A program made the translations under genes and the position numbers. This document shows, piece by piece, positions 1 through 6,422 of a stretch of 6,423 nt of DNA (positions are counted from its first letter, which is position 1; each line of letters starts with the position of its first letter). The notes under the pieces are model-generated. The model had not been told where the DNA came from, did no database searches, and worked only from the letters and a program-made list of their open reading frames with translations. Source of the DNA: Clostridia bacterium. Lineage in GTDB: Bacteria; Bacillota; Clostridia; Christensenellales; Borkfalkiaceae. Location: positions 1 through 6,423 of the forward strand of contig JAFVXN010000023.1 in assembly GCA_017501125.1 (NCBI GenBank), in the 5' to 3' direction.

Positions 1-1
1 G

Positions 2-1093
2 GACAAGCGCACCTACGCCTCTCTTGCCGCGGCTTTGCGCGAGATGGGGCTGTACGGAGAAGAGGAGCAGGTCAGTGGCGAGATAGACAACGCAAAACAA
101 CTGTTTTTTCACGGCGAGGCGATTTCGCCCACTGCGCTAGAGGCGTATTTTGCTTGCCCATTCAAGATGTTTGCCGAGCGGGGCTTGCGTCTAAAAGAGA
201 GGCAGGAGACGGAACTTCTAGCCGTGGATACGGGCAGTTTCGTACACGCCGTTTTGGAGGCGGCGGTCAAGGGTATGGATACCTGCGCGGACGAAGGGGC
301 GTTTTTGGCACTTGCACAGGCGGAAGGGGAGAGGCTGTTTGCCGACCCTCGCTTTGCGCTGGACGATAGCAACGCATCCAACGCCTACCTGCAAAAGACG
401 CTACTGGACGAGAGCGTTGCGGCGGCAGGGGTCGTGTATAGACAGATTAAAAATTCCGCTTTCGATAAGGTACAGGCGGAGAAAGACGTCCGCACCGAGA
501 CGGTAAGAGGCAAGGTGGACAGGGTGGACAGCAACGACGAGTATGTGCGTATCGTCGATTATAAGACGGGCACGATAGACGTGACGCCCGTTAGTTATTA
601 CGTGGGTAAAAAGTTGCAGATGCAACTGTACATGTCCGCGCTCAAAGGGGATAAAAAACCGATGGGCATCTTCTATTTCCCCACCCAGCGCGATTTCAAA
701 AAAGAGGGCGCGTCCTACAAACTCAAAGGTTTCATCAACGGCGACGAGGCGTCGCTTAGGAGTGCGGATAGGGATATTTGCGCCGAGAAGAAGAGCGACT
801 ATTTCGATGCGAAGTTGGGTGACAACAAGACGGCGGCGGTGATGTCGGGGGCGGATTTCGAGGCGTTCCTCGATTACGCGCCCATGGTTGCGGCACAGGC
901 ACGAAAGGAGATTGCGGAAGGCAACGTCGTCGCCAACCCCTACGAGGGGGTATGCGACTATTGCAAAATGCGTGGCGCGTGCGGATACGATTGCGCTAGT
1001 CAATCGGTTAGAAAGGAGACGGGCGTAGACGTCAAAGGGATCGTCGACGTCGTCCGTAAGGTAAAGGAGGGGGATAGCGATGCCGAAGTATAA
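2..1093 (+). CDS. addB: AddB (RexB-like) helicase-nuclease subunit, C-terminal part; 5' end outside window
   Basis: This is the last ~363 codons of the B subunit of AddAB, which with AddA resects double-strand breaks so that RecA can load. The frame is open from base 2, so the true start lies upstream; the ATG at 35 is internal. The family is usually about 1,100-1,200 residues, so roughly the last third is present. Visible motifs fit the RecB-type PD-(D/E)XK nuclease: a GSFVH histidine (245-247), GKVDRVD with its acidic residue at 518-520, IVDYKTG (551-571) with Asp 557-559 and Lys 563-565, and QMQLY (617-631). An iron-sulphur cluster site is intact: one cysteine before the nuclease (FACPF, 155-157) and a C-x2-C-x5-C group after it (953, 962, 980), the spacing known for AddB. 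A further cysteine follows at 992. Nothing looks broken. The helicase-like N-terminal region cannot be judged here. Confidence 0.95.
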   Translation, partial: DKRTYASLAAALREMGLYGEEEQVSGEIDNAKQLFFHGEAISPTALEAYFACPFKMFAERGLRLKERQETELLAVDTGSFVHAVLEAAVKGMDTCADEGAFLALAQAEGERLFADPRFALDDSNASNAYLQKTLLDESVAAAGVVYRQIKNSAFDKVQAEKDVRTETVRGKVDRVDSNDEYVRIVDYKTGTIDVTPVSYYVGKKLQMQLYMSALKGDKKPMGIFYFPTQRDFKKEGASYKLKGFINGDEASLRSADRDICAEKKSDYFDAKLGDNKTAAVMSGADFEAFLDYAPMVAAQARKEIAEGNVVANPYEGVCDYCKMRGACGYDCASQSVRKETGVDVKGIVDVVRKVKEGDSDAEV

Positions 1094-4000
1094 GCCTCAG
1101 CAACAGGCGGCAATCGACGCGGTGGGCAAGACTATCGTCTCCGCCTCCGCAGGTAGCGGTAAGACGACGGTTATGATCGAAAAAATCATCGGCATCATTC
1201 TTTCGGGGGTAGAGGTCGAGCGAATTTTGGCGGTCACCTTCACCAAGAAAGCCGCCGCGCAGATGAAGGAAAAATTGCGCGAAAAACTCATTGAAAAAAT
1301 CAACGACAAAGGGACGGACAGGGCGCAAAGAGATTTCTTAAAAGCCCAACTTTCCTTCGTGGCGACGGCAGATATTTGCACCATACACTCCTTCTGTGCA
1401 AAACTTCTGCGCCAAAACTTTTGCGAGGGCGAGGTTAGCAATACCTTTTCCATCGTAGCGGACAATGACGCGGACGGCAAAACGCTGTTTGCGGCGGCGC
1501 TGGACGAGGCGTTTGCGGAAGGGTACGCGGCAGGGGATAGCGATCTTATGCGCTTGGTTTCCCTCTACTACAAAAAGAAGAAGGATACGGCGCTTAGACA
1601 AATGCTTTCCTCGTGCTACTCCGCTCTTAGGAGCCGCGACGATTATCGGGCGTATTTGTCCTCTTGTGGCGACGATAGCAAGGAAAAATTCGATACGATA
1701 TGTCGCCGCTTGCTTGCCGATTTGCACGCGCGTTGCGACTATTATTACGCGAAGTTCGGCGAGGAACTCGCCTTCTTTGATACGCAGAAAAAATGCGAGC
1801 AATCCAAAAAAGTTATCCTTGCCGCGACGGAATATCTGGCAGATTTGCTGGCGAGAAAGGACTACTTCGATTGCGTAGCAATCGCAGAGAGAACTTTCCC
1901 CCCCAGCCAGAGCGTGAAGGCAGGGGTGACGCCCGAAGAGATAGCCTTGCATATCCAGCGTGTCAAAGGGCTCGTGTTAGAGGTCAAGGAGATACAAAAG
2001 ACCCTCCTTGCCGTGCAGGCGAAAGAGGAGGAATACGCGTGGTTTGCCTCGTCTATGAAGACGGCGAAATCGCTGGCAAAATACCTCTTGCTTTTGGACG
2101 AAAAGTACGCAAAAATCAAGGCGGAAAAGGACGTGCTCGACTATGCGGACTTGGAGCATTTCGCCTTAAAACTTTTGCAAAAAGAGGAGATTCAGGCGGA
2201 ACTCAAAGATAGATACGCCTACGTTTTCGTGGACGAATACCAAGACGTCAACATGGTACAGGAAAAGTTGCTGTCTTTGGTAGGGGGGAAGGATTTGTTC
2301 CTCGTCGGCGACGTCAAACAGGCGATTTACGCCTTCCGCGGTAGCAGGTCGGAACTGTTCATCGAGAAGGAGGCATCGTATAAAAAAGAGGGACACAACG
2401 CCCTTGATTTGCCCCATAATTTCCGTAGCGCTACGGAAATTTTAGACGCCGTCAACGCCCAGTTTTCCACTATGATGCAAGAGGCGGAGGTAGGCACCGA
2501 TTACGTGCCGATGCAGACGGGCGGACTGTACGTCGACAAGGACGGAAAGCCGGCTAAAGGTCGTGTCCGCGTCTATTTTTGGAAGACGGACGAAAAGAAG
2601 GAAAAGGAAGAGATTGACGGAATATATTCCGTCAAGACGGGCAAGAAAAAGGGCAAAAAACGCCATTCTGCACAGGTGAAAAAGGTGCTCGATATCATTC
2701 GTCGCGAGGTCAAATACGGGCGGTGGTTCGACATCAAAGAGGCGGACGAGGATAAGCGTTATAAGAAGGTGAACTACGGGGATATCGCCGTCCTCTATCG
2801 CGGTATGGATACGGAGGTGGCGAATCTTGCGGCGGCACTTGCGGAGGAGGAAATCCCCACCGTCGGTGGCGAAACGCAGAACGTATGCAACTTCCCCGAA
2901 ATCAGGACGCTCATCGATTTGCTTTCCTTGCTCGACAACGAGCGTCAGGATATCCCCCTTTGTTCGGCGTTGATTGCCGTACAGGGGTTGACCAATCAGG
3001 ACCTTGCCTCTATCCGCATTGCCGCGTCGTCGGTAGAGAGGGGCAGGGACGAGAGTTTTTACGCCGCGTGTAGACGCTACGAAGAAAAGGGTGGCGACGC
3101 GCTTGCGTCAAAACTGACGAGATTTTTCTTATCGCTTGTCACTATGCGCTTGTACGCGCAGGTGCACACGGCAGGGGAAACGATTAACAAACTTCTCACC
3201 GAATACGGGTTGGAGACGAAATTTTTGTCTAGAACGGGCGGCGGCGATTGTCTCGTCCGTATCCATCGCTTCGTGGAAGAGGCTTGCACGCCCGAACCCA
3301 TGACGGTGGGCGAATTTTTGGAGAAACTCAAGCGGCTCGACTATACGATTACGGCGCCCGTCAGTGGCGGTGAGAACGTGATAAAGATGATGACGATACA
3401 CGCCTCGAAAGGGTTGGAATTCCCCGTCGTTATCTTGATGGATTTGAGTAAAAAATTACACGCCGTCGGCGACGGTGAGGTACTTATCAGCGGCGACTAC
3501 GGGCTGTTGCCTTTCTACTACGACGAGCAGACGCGCAGGTATCATCAAACGCTGGCGCGCAATCTGCACGTCAACGAGGAAGGACGGGGGCAGGTACGGG
3601 ACGAACTCAACGTGTATTACGTCGCTACCACGCGCGCACAATACGCCATGCATATGCTCTTTGAGGAGCGTACGCTAATTCCCAACCCCCGATTCGGCGA
3701 TTCCTATCAGGCGTTTACCGATTTTTCAAGGTGGGATCAATACGTCTATCCCGACGAGGATTTTTCGCCCGTCTACGAGACGGAACGCACGGCGACGACC
3801 GTCGACGAGGATCCTTCGCTCGTTTTGGCGATTAAGTCGTCTTTGGCGCAAGGCTACGCTCACGCCGATTTGGACGATATCCCCGTCAAGGATTCGGCGA
3901 CGGGGTTGATGCGTCGCAGGGACGGAGATTTCTCCTACGTCGTGGCGACGGACGATGCCGATACGGGTGAGGAGTACGAGTACGAAGAGGAAGAGGCAGG

Positions 4001-4541
4001 CGTAGACAAAAGGTTGCGCGGTCTTGCCTACCACGCCTTTTTGGAACATTTTGATTTCGAGCAAATCGGCACGGGCGATATGCGCACTGCCGTGCGCGAT
4101 TCGATAGCGCTCTTTAGGCGCGAAAGGACCTTTGAAGAGGGGTATTTCGACTACCTTGACGAAGGGCAGTTGTGCAAGATACTCTCCGCGCCGATTTTTA
4201 CGCGGTTGAAAGGCTGTCGGTTGTACAAGGAACAAGACTTCTTGGTCGGGCTCCCCGTGGCGGAAGATTTACGTTTGCGTGGCAAGGACGGCGACGCGCT
4301 CGAAGGGGACGAAACGGAGATTTTGTATCAAGGCGTTATCGACCTGTTGGCGGTGGGCAAAGAGAAGACGTATATCGTCGATTATAAGTTTTCGGGGCGA
4401 GACGCGCAGTATTTGCGCTCGCATTACGCGCCCCAACTCGCGCTCTATAAAAAAGCGGTGTCGAAGATAACGGGCAGACGTGAAGAGGAGATAGAGACGG
4501 TCATCGTCAACATCGCACGCGCCTTTGAGGTCGCCCTTTGA
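1080..4541 (+). CDS. addA: AddA, ATP-dependent helicase-nuclease subunit A (UvrD/RecB superfamily 1)
   Basis: Complete 1,153-residue A subunit of AddAB: the 3'-5' motor plus a nuclease that cuts one strand during break resection in the cytoplasm. Superfamily 1 motifs appear in order: Q-motif-like PQQQAAI (6-12), Walker A ASAGSGKT (22-29), VTFTKKAA (52-59), TIHSF (101-105), Walker B VDEYQD (384-389), VGDVKQAIYAFRG (409-421), HNFRS (446-450, Arg449), TIHASKGLEFP (772-782) and YYVATTRAQ (846-854, Arg852). An acidic linker (about 961-972) precedes the nuclease domain, which has His985, Asp1088, VDYK (Asp1101, Lys1103) and QLALY. All key residues are present. It is slightly shorter than the roughly 1,230 residues of the Bacillus subtilis protein. 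The start is fixed by AAGGAGG at 1064-1070, nine bases before the ATG. Its first 14 bases overlap the end of addB, so the two are co-transcribed and probably translationally coupled. Confidence 0.98.
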   Translation: MPKYKPQQQAAIDAVGKTIVSASAGSGKTTVMIEKIIGIILSGVEVERILAVTFTKKAAAQMKEKLREKLIEKINDKGTDRAQRDFLKAQLSFVATADICTIHSFCAKLLRQNFCEGEVSNTFSIVADNDADGKTLFAAALDEAFAEGYAAGDSDLMRLVSLYYKKKKDTALRQMLSSCYSALRSRDDYRAYLSSCGDDSKEKFDTICRRLLADLHARCDYYYAKFGEELAFFDTQKKCEQSKKVILAATEYLADLLARKDYFDCVAIAERTFPPSQSVKAGVTPEEIALHIQRVKGLVLEVKEIQKTLLAVQAKEEEYAWFASSMKTAKSLAKYLLLLDEKYAKIKAEKDVLDYADLEHFALKLLQKEEIQAELKDRYAYVFVDEYQDVNMVQEKLLSLVGGKDLFLVGDVKQAIYAFRGSRSELFIEKEASYKKEGHNALDLPHNFRSATEILDAVNAQFSTMMQEAEVGTDYVPMQTGGLYVDKDGKPAKGRVRVYFWKTDEKKEKEEIDGIYSVKTGKKKGKKRHSAQVKKVLDIIRREVKYGRWFDIKEADEDKRYKKVNYGDIAVLYRGMDTEVANLAAALAEEEIPTVGGETQNVCNFPEIRTLIDLLSLLDNERQDIPLCSALIAVQGLTNQDLASIRIAASSVERGRDESFYAACRRYEEKGGDALASKLTRFFLSLVTMRLYAQVHTAGETINKLLTEYGLETKFLSRTGGGDCLVRIHRFVEEACTPEPMTVGEFLEKLKRLDYTITAPVSGGENVIKMMTIHASKGLEFPVVILMDLSKKLHAVGDGEVLISGDYGLLPFYYDEQTRRYHQTLARNLHVNEEGRGQVRDELNVYYVATTRAQYAMHMLFEERTLIPNPRFGDSYQAFTDFSRWDQYVYPDEDFSPVYETERTATTVDEDPSLVLAIKSSLAQGYAHADLDDIPVKDSATGLMRRRDGDFSYVVATDDADTGEEYEYEEEEAGVDKRLRGLAYHAFLEHFDFEQIGTGDMRTAVRDSIALFRRERTFEEGYFDYLDEGQLCKILSAPIFTRLKGCRLYKEQDFLVGLPVAEDLRLRGKDGDALEGDETEILYQGVIDLLAVGKEKTYIVDYKFSGRDAQYLRSHYAPQLALYKKAVSKITGRREEEIETVIVNIARAFEVAL

Positions 4542-4571
4542 CAAAATTCTCTCATTTTAGACAAAAAACGC

Positions 4572-4632
4572 AAAAAACGGCTACCAGGTAAGGGGAAAGA
4601 TAGAAAAAACCCTTTCCAAGGAGCCGTTTTTT
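4572..4632 (+). terminator. Long inverted repeat, likely addBA terminator or leader hairpin of the next gene
   Basis: The arms AAAAAACGGCT (4572-4582) and AGCCGTTTTTT (4622-4632) are perfect 11-bp complements separated by 39 bases. The loop can form an inner hairpin, GGAAAG (4594-4599) with CTTTCC (4612-4617). The 3' arm ends in six T, so the structure fits an intrinsic terminator with an A-tract 5' arm, 30 bases after the addA stop. The long loop is atypical, and the right arm ends directly before the ATG at 4633. The structure could therefore instead act on readthrough into, or translation of, the following gene. The repeat is seen; its function is inferred. Confidence 0.6.
4618..4623 (+). 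promoter_or_regulatory. Ribosome binding site of the membrane-protein gene, overlapping the hairpin
   Basis: AAGGAG lies nine bases before the ATG at 4633 and supports that start. Its last two bases belong to the 3' arm of the inverted repeat at 4572-4632 and the other four lie in the loop, so folding of the outer stem would partly occupy the site and pair all the bases between it and the start codon. Confidence 0.7.
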
Positions 4633-5262
4633 ATGTCCTTTATTTTAGATTTGGAACAAAGCCTGCCTCTGCCCGTCTCCGCCGCGTGTGTTTTTGGCGG
4701 CGTTGCCTTTTTGCTCTTTTTTTGCCTTGCACTTCGGCTGGGGAAAAAGGAATGGTATCTTTCCGCCTTCTTCTTTTTTACCGCGTGTACCTGCTTTTTC
4801 GCCTATCTTTGTAGCGACGGCGGAAGGGTGGCTTGCGCCACGGTCGGCTTGCTCTTTTGTGCGGCGTTTGGGCTGACCTATCCCGTCCTGCTTGCGGCGC
4901 TCGAGATAGCACGTCGACACGCGGAGAGAAAGAAACAGCGTCAGGCACAGGCGCGTTTGTCGGCGTTCGTTTTGCCTGATAAGGACAACGAGTATTTGCG
5001 CGATAGATTGCGCACTTCGCTTTGCGTAAAAGAGGAGGGCACGGTGCGTACGGAAGAGGCGTTCCAGTTGCCCTACGTCAGGCGGGTGTTGACAAAACTC
5101 AAGGCGAAAGACCTCTCGCCTGCCGATAGGGTGGAGGTGGATAGGATTTCCAGCGAAATCACCGCCTACGCCTATGAAGAAAGGCTGACTAACGGTCAGT
5201 TGCGCCTACTCAACGACCACTTCGCGCGGCTCTTAAAGTTGTCCACAAAATACGCCGTCTAA
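4633..5262 (+). CDS. Small membrane protein of unknown function, three predicted membrane segments
   Basis: I do not recognise this 209-residue protein. The N-terminal half is strongly hydrophobic, with three likely membrane helices at about residues 14-36, 41-60 and 66-90. The short GKK loop (37-39) and the basic stretch after the third helix (RRHAERKKQR, 94-103) are best placed inside the cell. That predicts an outside N-terminus and a cytoplasmic C-terminal domain of about 110 residues. The C-terminal domain is charged and probably mostly helical, and it has no catalytic motif I can name. Cysteines are frequent in the membrane part (19, 31, 52, 54, 60, 68, 76). There is no cleavable signal peptide. 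The start is supported by AAGGAG at 4618-4623. No convincing own promoter was found in the 91-bp gap after addA, so it may depend on readthrough. Its last 30 bases overlap the 3' end of the convergent gene. Codon use resembles addA, which supports it as real. Confidence 0.8.
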   Translation: MSFILDLEQSLPLPVSAACVFGGVAFLLFFCLALRLGKKEWYLSAFFFFTACTCFFAYLCSDGGRVACATVGLLFCAAFGLTYPVLLAALEIARRHAERKKQRQAQARLSAFVLPDKDNEYLRDRLRTSLCVKEEGTVRTEEAFQLPYVRRVLTKLKAKDLSPADRVEVDRISSEITAYAYEERLTNGQLRLLNDHFARLLKLSTKYAV

Positions 5263-5805
5263 GGCGGGCAATAGGGCGAGGGTGAATTTGATAAGATTCC
5301 CCTTTTTGGCGGCGGACGATAAGGTGCGTCTGGTGACGAATTTTTCTTTTGCCTCTCCTTCGTGTAGCCATTTTTTGGCGTGCGAGGGGATACGCAGCGA
5401 CAAAGGGAAAGGCGGGGCTTTTTTGATGAGGATAGCGTCGTGACAGGGCCCCATCAGTGAGACGGGGATACGCCTGTCGTCTTGCAGGATTAGTTCGACG
5501 GCGACGAGATTTTCCGTGTCCATATCCTGCGCCGCGCCGATTTTTCGCCCCTCGTCGTCGTATACGGGCAACCCGACGACGAACGTTTCACACCCTTTGG
5601 GTGTGACCTGATGAAAATTTTTCAATCGTATCACGTCCGTGGCGTAGTCGACGGACGAAAAGGCGATATAGTAGTGCGCCCGCCCGTTGTTGCAGGAAAG
5701 ATACCTAACGGCGCGGGATTTTTTGGCGAGTAGGACGCCGTCGCACGTCCCCTTGTACGCCCCTTTGGCATAGACGTTTTTGCCGAGAAAGGTGGATAGT
5801 AGCAT
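5233..5805 (-). CDS. Tandem PRC-barrel-like domain protein
   Basis: A 190-residue soluble protein without signal peptide or membrane segment. It reads as two copies of a PRC-barrel-like pattern. Copy one is about residues 6-60 (FLGKNVYAKG...KGTCDGVLL, then a strand ending in TDVIRL). Copy two is about 76-128 (VVGLPVYDDEGRKIGAAQDM, then VAVELILQDDRRIPVSLM and DAILIK). PRC barrels are small beta domains found in RNA-processing proteins such as RimM, in photosynthetic reaction-centre subunit H and in short Firmicutes proteins of the YlmC/YmxH type. The exact role here is unknown, and the family call rests on pattern recognition only. The last ~60 residues are basic and hydrophobic and do not resemble a third repeat. 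The start ATG (5803-5805) has AAGGAG at 5813-5818, seven bases away, and an extended -10 promoter just upstream. Its final 30 bases overlap the plus-strand membrane-protein gene. Confidence 0.8.
   Translation of the reverse strand: MLLSTFLGKNVYAKGAYKGTCDGVLLAKKSRAVRYLSCNNGRAHYYIAFSSVDYATDVIRLKNFHQVTPKGCETFVVGLPVYDDEGRKIGAAQDMDTENLVAVELILQDDRRIPVSLMGPCHDAILIKKAPPFPLSLRIPSHAKKWLHEGEAKEKFVTRRTLSSAAKKGNLIKFTLALLPALDGVFCGQL
5281..5307 (+). terminator. Possible weak terminator of the membrane-protein gene
   Basis: Nineteen bases after the stop at 5262, GGTGAATTT (5281-5289) can pair with AGATTCCCC (5294-5302), with one T-C mismatch and one G-T pair, around a GATA loop; five T follow (5303-5307). 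The placement is right for the plus-strand gene, but the stem is AT-rich and imperfect. It lies inside the coding sequence of the convergent gene, so it may be chance. Confidence 0.35.
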
Positions 5806-5831
5806 AAGTTTTCTCCTTGATTATTTTCTAT

Positions 5832-5860
5832 ATTCTATCAGCAAAAAAGGCGCGTGAAAA
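5832..5860 (-). promoter_or_regulatory. SigA-type promoter of the PRC-barrel-like gene
   Basis: On the minus strand, TAGAAT (5837-5832) is preceded by TGA, giving the extended -10 TGATAGAAT. TTTTCA (5860-5855) sits 17 bases upstream as a weak -35. Transcription would start near 5825, leaving a leader of about 20 bases that contains the ribosome binding site. Confidence 0.65.
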
Positions 5861-5922
5861 AGGTCATACTGGCTTTTTTTGACGATTTTTCAAAAAACTT
5901 TCTCGCTGACAGGGAAAAACGC

Positions 5923-5951
5923 TTGCCAAAAGAGAAAAAGTTTGTTAGAAT
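5923..5951 (+). promoter_or_regulatory. SigA-type promoter of the tRNA-Gln gene
   Basis: TTGCCA (5923-5928) and TAGAAT (5946-5951) are separated by 17 bases, and TG at 5943-5944 makes an extended -10 (TGTTAGAAT). The predicted start near 5958 lies about 14 bases before the mature tRNA, a normal short leader for RNase P removal. Confidence 0.8.
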
Positions 5952-5971
5952 AACGCAAGGAAACGAGATAT

Positions 5972-6046
5972 TGGGGCGTCGCCAAGCGGTAAGGCAACGG
6001 ACTCTGACTCCGTCATTCGGGTGTTCGAATCACTTCGCCCCAGCCA
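5972..6046 (+). tRNA. tRNA-Gln (anticodon CUG)
   Basis: A full cloverleaf of 75 bases with encoded CCA. The acceptor stem is TGGGGCG (5972-5978) with CGCCCCA (6036-6042), discriminator G at 6043 and CCA at 6044-6046. The D stem is GCC/GGC (5981-5983, 5993-5995). The anticodon stem is ACGGA/TCCGT (5997-6001, 6009-6013) around loop CTCTGAC, with anticodon CTG at 6004-6006 reading CAG. The variable loop is CATTC. The T stem GGGTG/CACTT (6019-6023, 6031-6035) has two G-U pairs and encloses TTCGAAT. The U1-A72 pair is typical of bacterial tRNA-Gln. It has its own promoter and terminator, so it is a single-gene unit. Confidence 0.97.
6024..6046. other. Candidate attachment-site core at the 3' end of tRNA-Gln
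   Basis: Tyrosine integrases often recombine into the T arm and 3' end of tRNA genes and leave the tRNA intact. Here an integrase gene starts from outside the window and ends about 107 bases beyond the tRNA. No second copy of the tRNA end is present in the window, so the core and its limits are inference. Confidence 0.3.
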
Positions 6047-6092
6047 AAAATACACGGTTTTGTGTTGTTTATGCACAAAACCGTGTATTTTT
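6046..6092 (+). terminator. Strong hairpin terminator after tRNA-Gln, probably bidirectional
   Basis: A perfect 19-bp inverted repeat (6046-6064 and 6074-6092) encloses a nine-base loop. Its core is TACACGGTTTTGTG, with A5 at the left foot and T5 at the right. It begins on the final A of the tRNA CCA end. Because both feet are A/T tracts, it can also end transcription coming from the minus-strand integrase gene, whose stop is about 60 bases away. Confidence 0.9.
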
Positions 6093-6152
6093 GTATAGTT
6101 CTTCTCGGTCGTTTTACTGAATTGTGGGTAAGGGAAGGTTAGATTTTATAGA

Positions 6153-6422
6153 TTAGTAGTCCACCTTTTTCGCTTCCTTTAATTGGAATTCGTCCGAGAA
6201 ATCTGTGTATCCACGATTTACCCGTGAGGCAACGACGTCTTTGTCTTCAGGATGCCCAGACCACATCATAACCACTTCGGGATTGACGCCCGATTCTTTA
6301 CACCTTGTTATGAAAGTGTATCGAAGTTCGTGAGGGTGGTGGTGCGGAAAGAGTCGTTTTAAGCGTGTTTGGATACTGTTGAGGTTGGGTTCTTTCGCTT
6401 TTTGAAAGTTTATGTATGGCAA
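6153..6422 (-). CDS. Tyrosine recombinase / phage-type integrase, C-terminal catalytic part; 5' end outside window
   Basis: The last ~90 residues of a site-specific recombinase that cuts and rejoins DNA through a tyrosine-DNA link. The second half of the catalytic set is complete: HELR (His 6330-6332, Arg 6321-6323), the WSGH box (His 6252-6254) and the nucleophile Tyr (6207-6209) in RGYTDFS. The first catalytic arginine, the core-binding domain and the arm-binding domain lie beyond the window. The frame remains open to the window end. The outermost codon is TTG (6422-6420) and reads as an internal Leu rather than a start. The RGYT-D-F/Y-S-E-type tail is familiar from Firmicutes prophage and integrative-element integrases. 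The stop is TAA at 6155-6153. The 60 bases between it and the terminator show no other gene. Confidence 0.92.
   Translation of the reverse strand: MPYINFQKAKEPNLNSIQTRLKRLFPHHHPHELRYTFITRCKESGVNPEVVMMWSGHPEDKDVVASRVNRGYTDFSDEFQLKEAKKVDY

Noticed and set aside
35..37. ATG as the start of AddB
   Set aside because: The frame is open to the window edge, no ribosome binding site precedes it, and the family is far longer.
401..1003. 200-codon open frame on the minus strand inside addB
   Set aside because: It lies wholly antisense to conserved nuclease and iron-sulphur motifs of AddB and encodes nothing recognisable.
1338..1952. 204-codon open frame on the minus strand inside addA
   Set aside because: It is antisense to conserved AddA sequence, with composition expected of a shadow frame.
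3726..4235. 169-codon open frame on the minus strand inside addA
   Set aside because: It is antisense to the AddA linker and the start of its nuclease domain; no family resemblance.
4538..4563. Perfect -35 box TTGACA at the addA stop codon as promoter for the membrane-protein gene
   Set aside because: The only -10-like sequence nearby (TAGACA, 4558-4563) is poor and only 14 bases away; normal spacing falls on an A-rich run without a -10 match.
5185..5199. CTGAC/GTCAG hairpin as terminator for the minus-strand PRC-like gene
   Set aside because: The stem is only five pairs, the following minus-strand sequence has no clean T run, and it lies inside the convergent coding sequence.
5854..6120. 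Open frame of 88 codons on the plus strand
   Set aside because: It runs through the tRNA-Gln promoter, the whole tRNA and its terminator, and has no ribosome binding site, so it is not a gene.
6420..6422. TTG as the start codon of the integrase
   Set aside because: The frame is still open at the window edge, and starting here would leave out the first catalytic arginine and the DNA-binding domains; it is an internal leucine.
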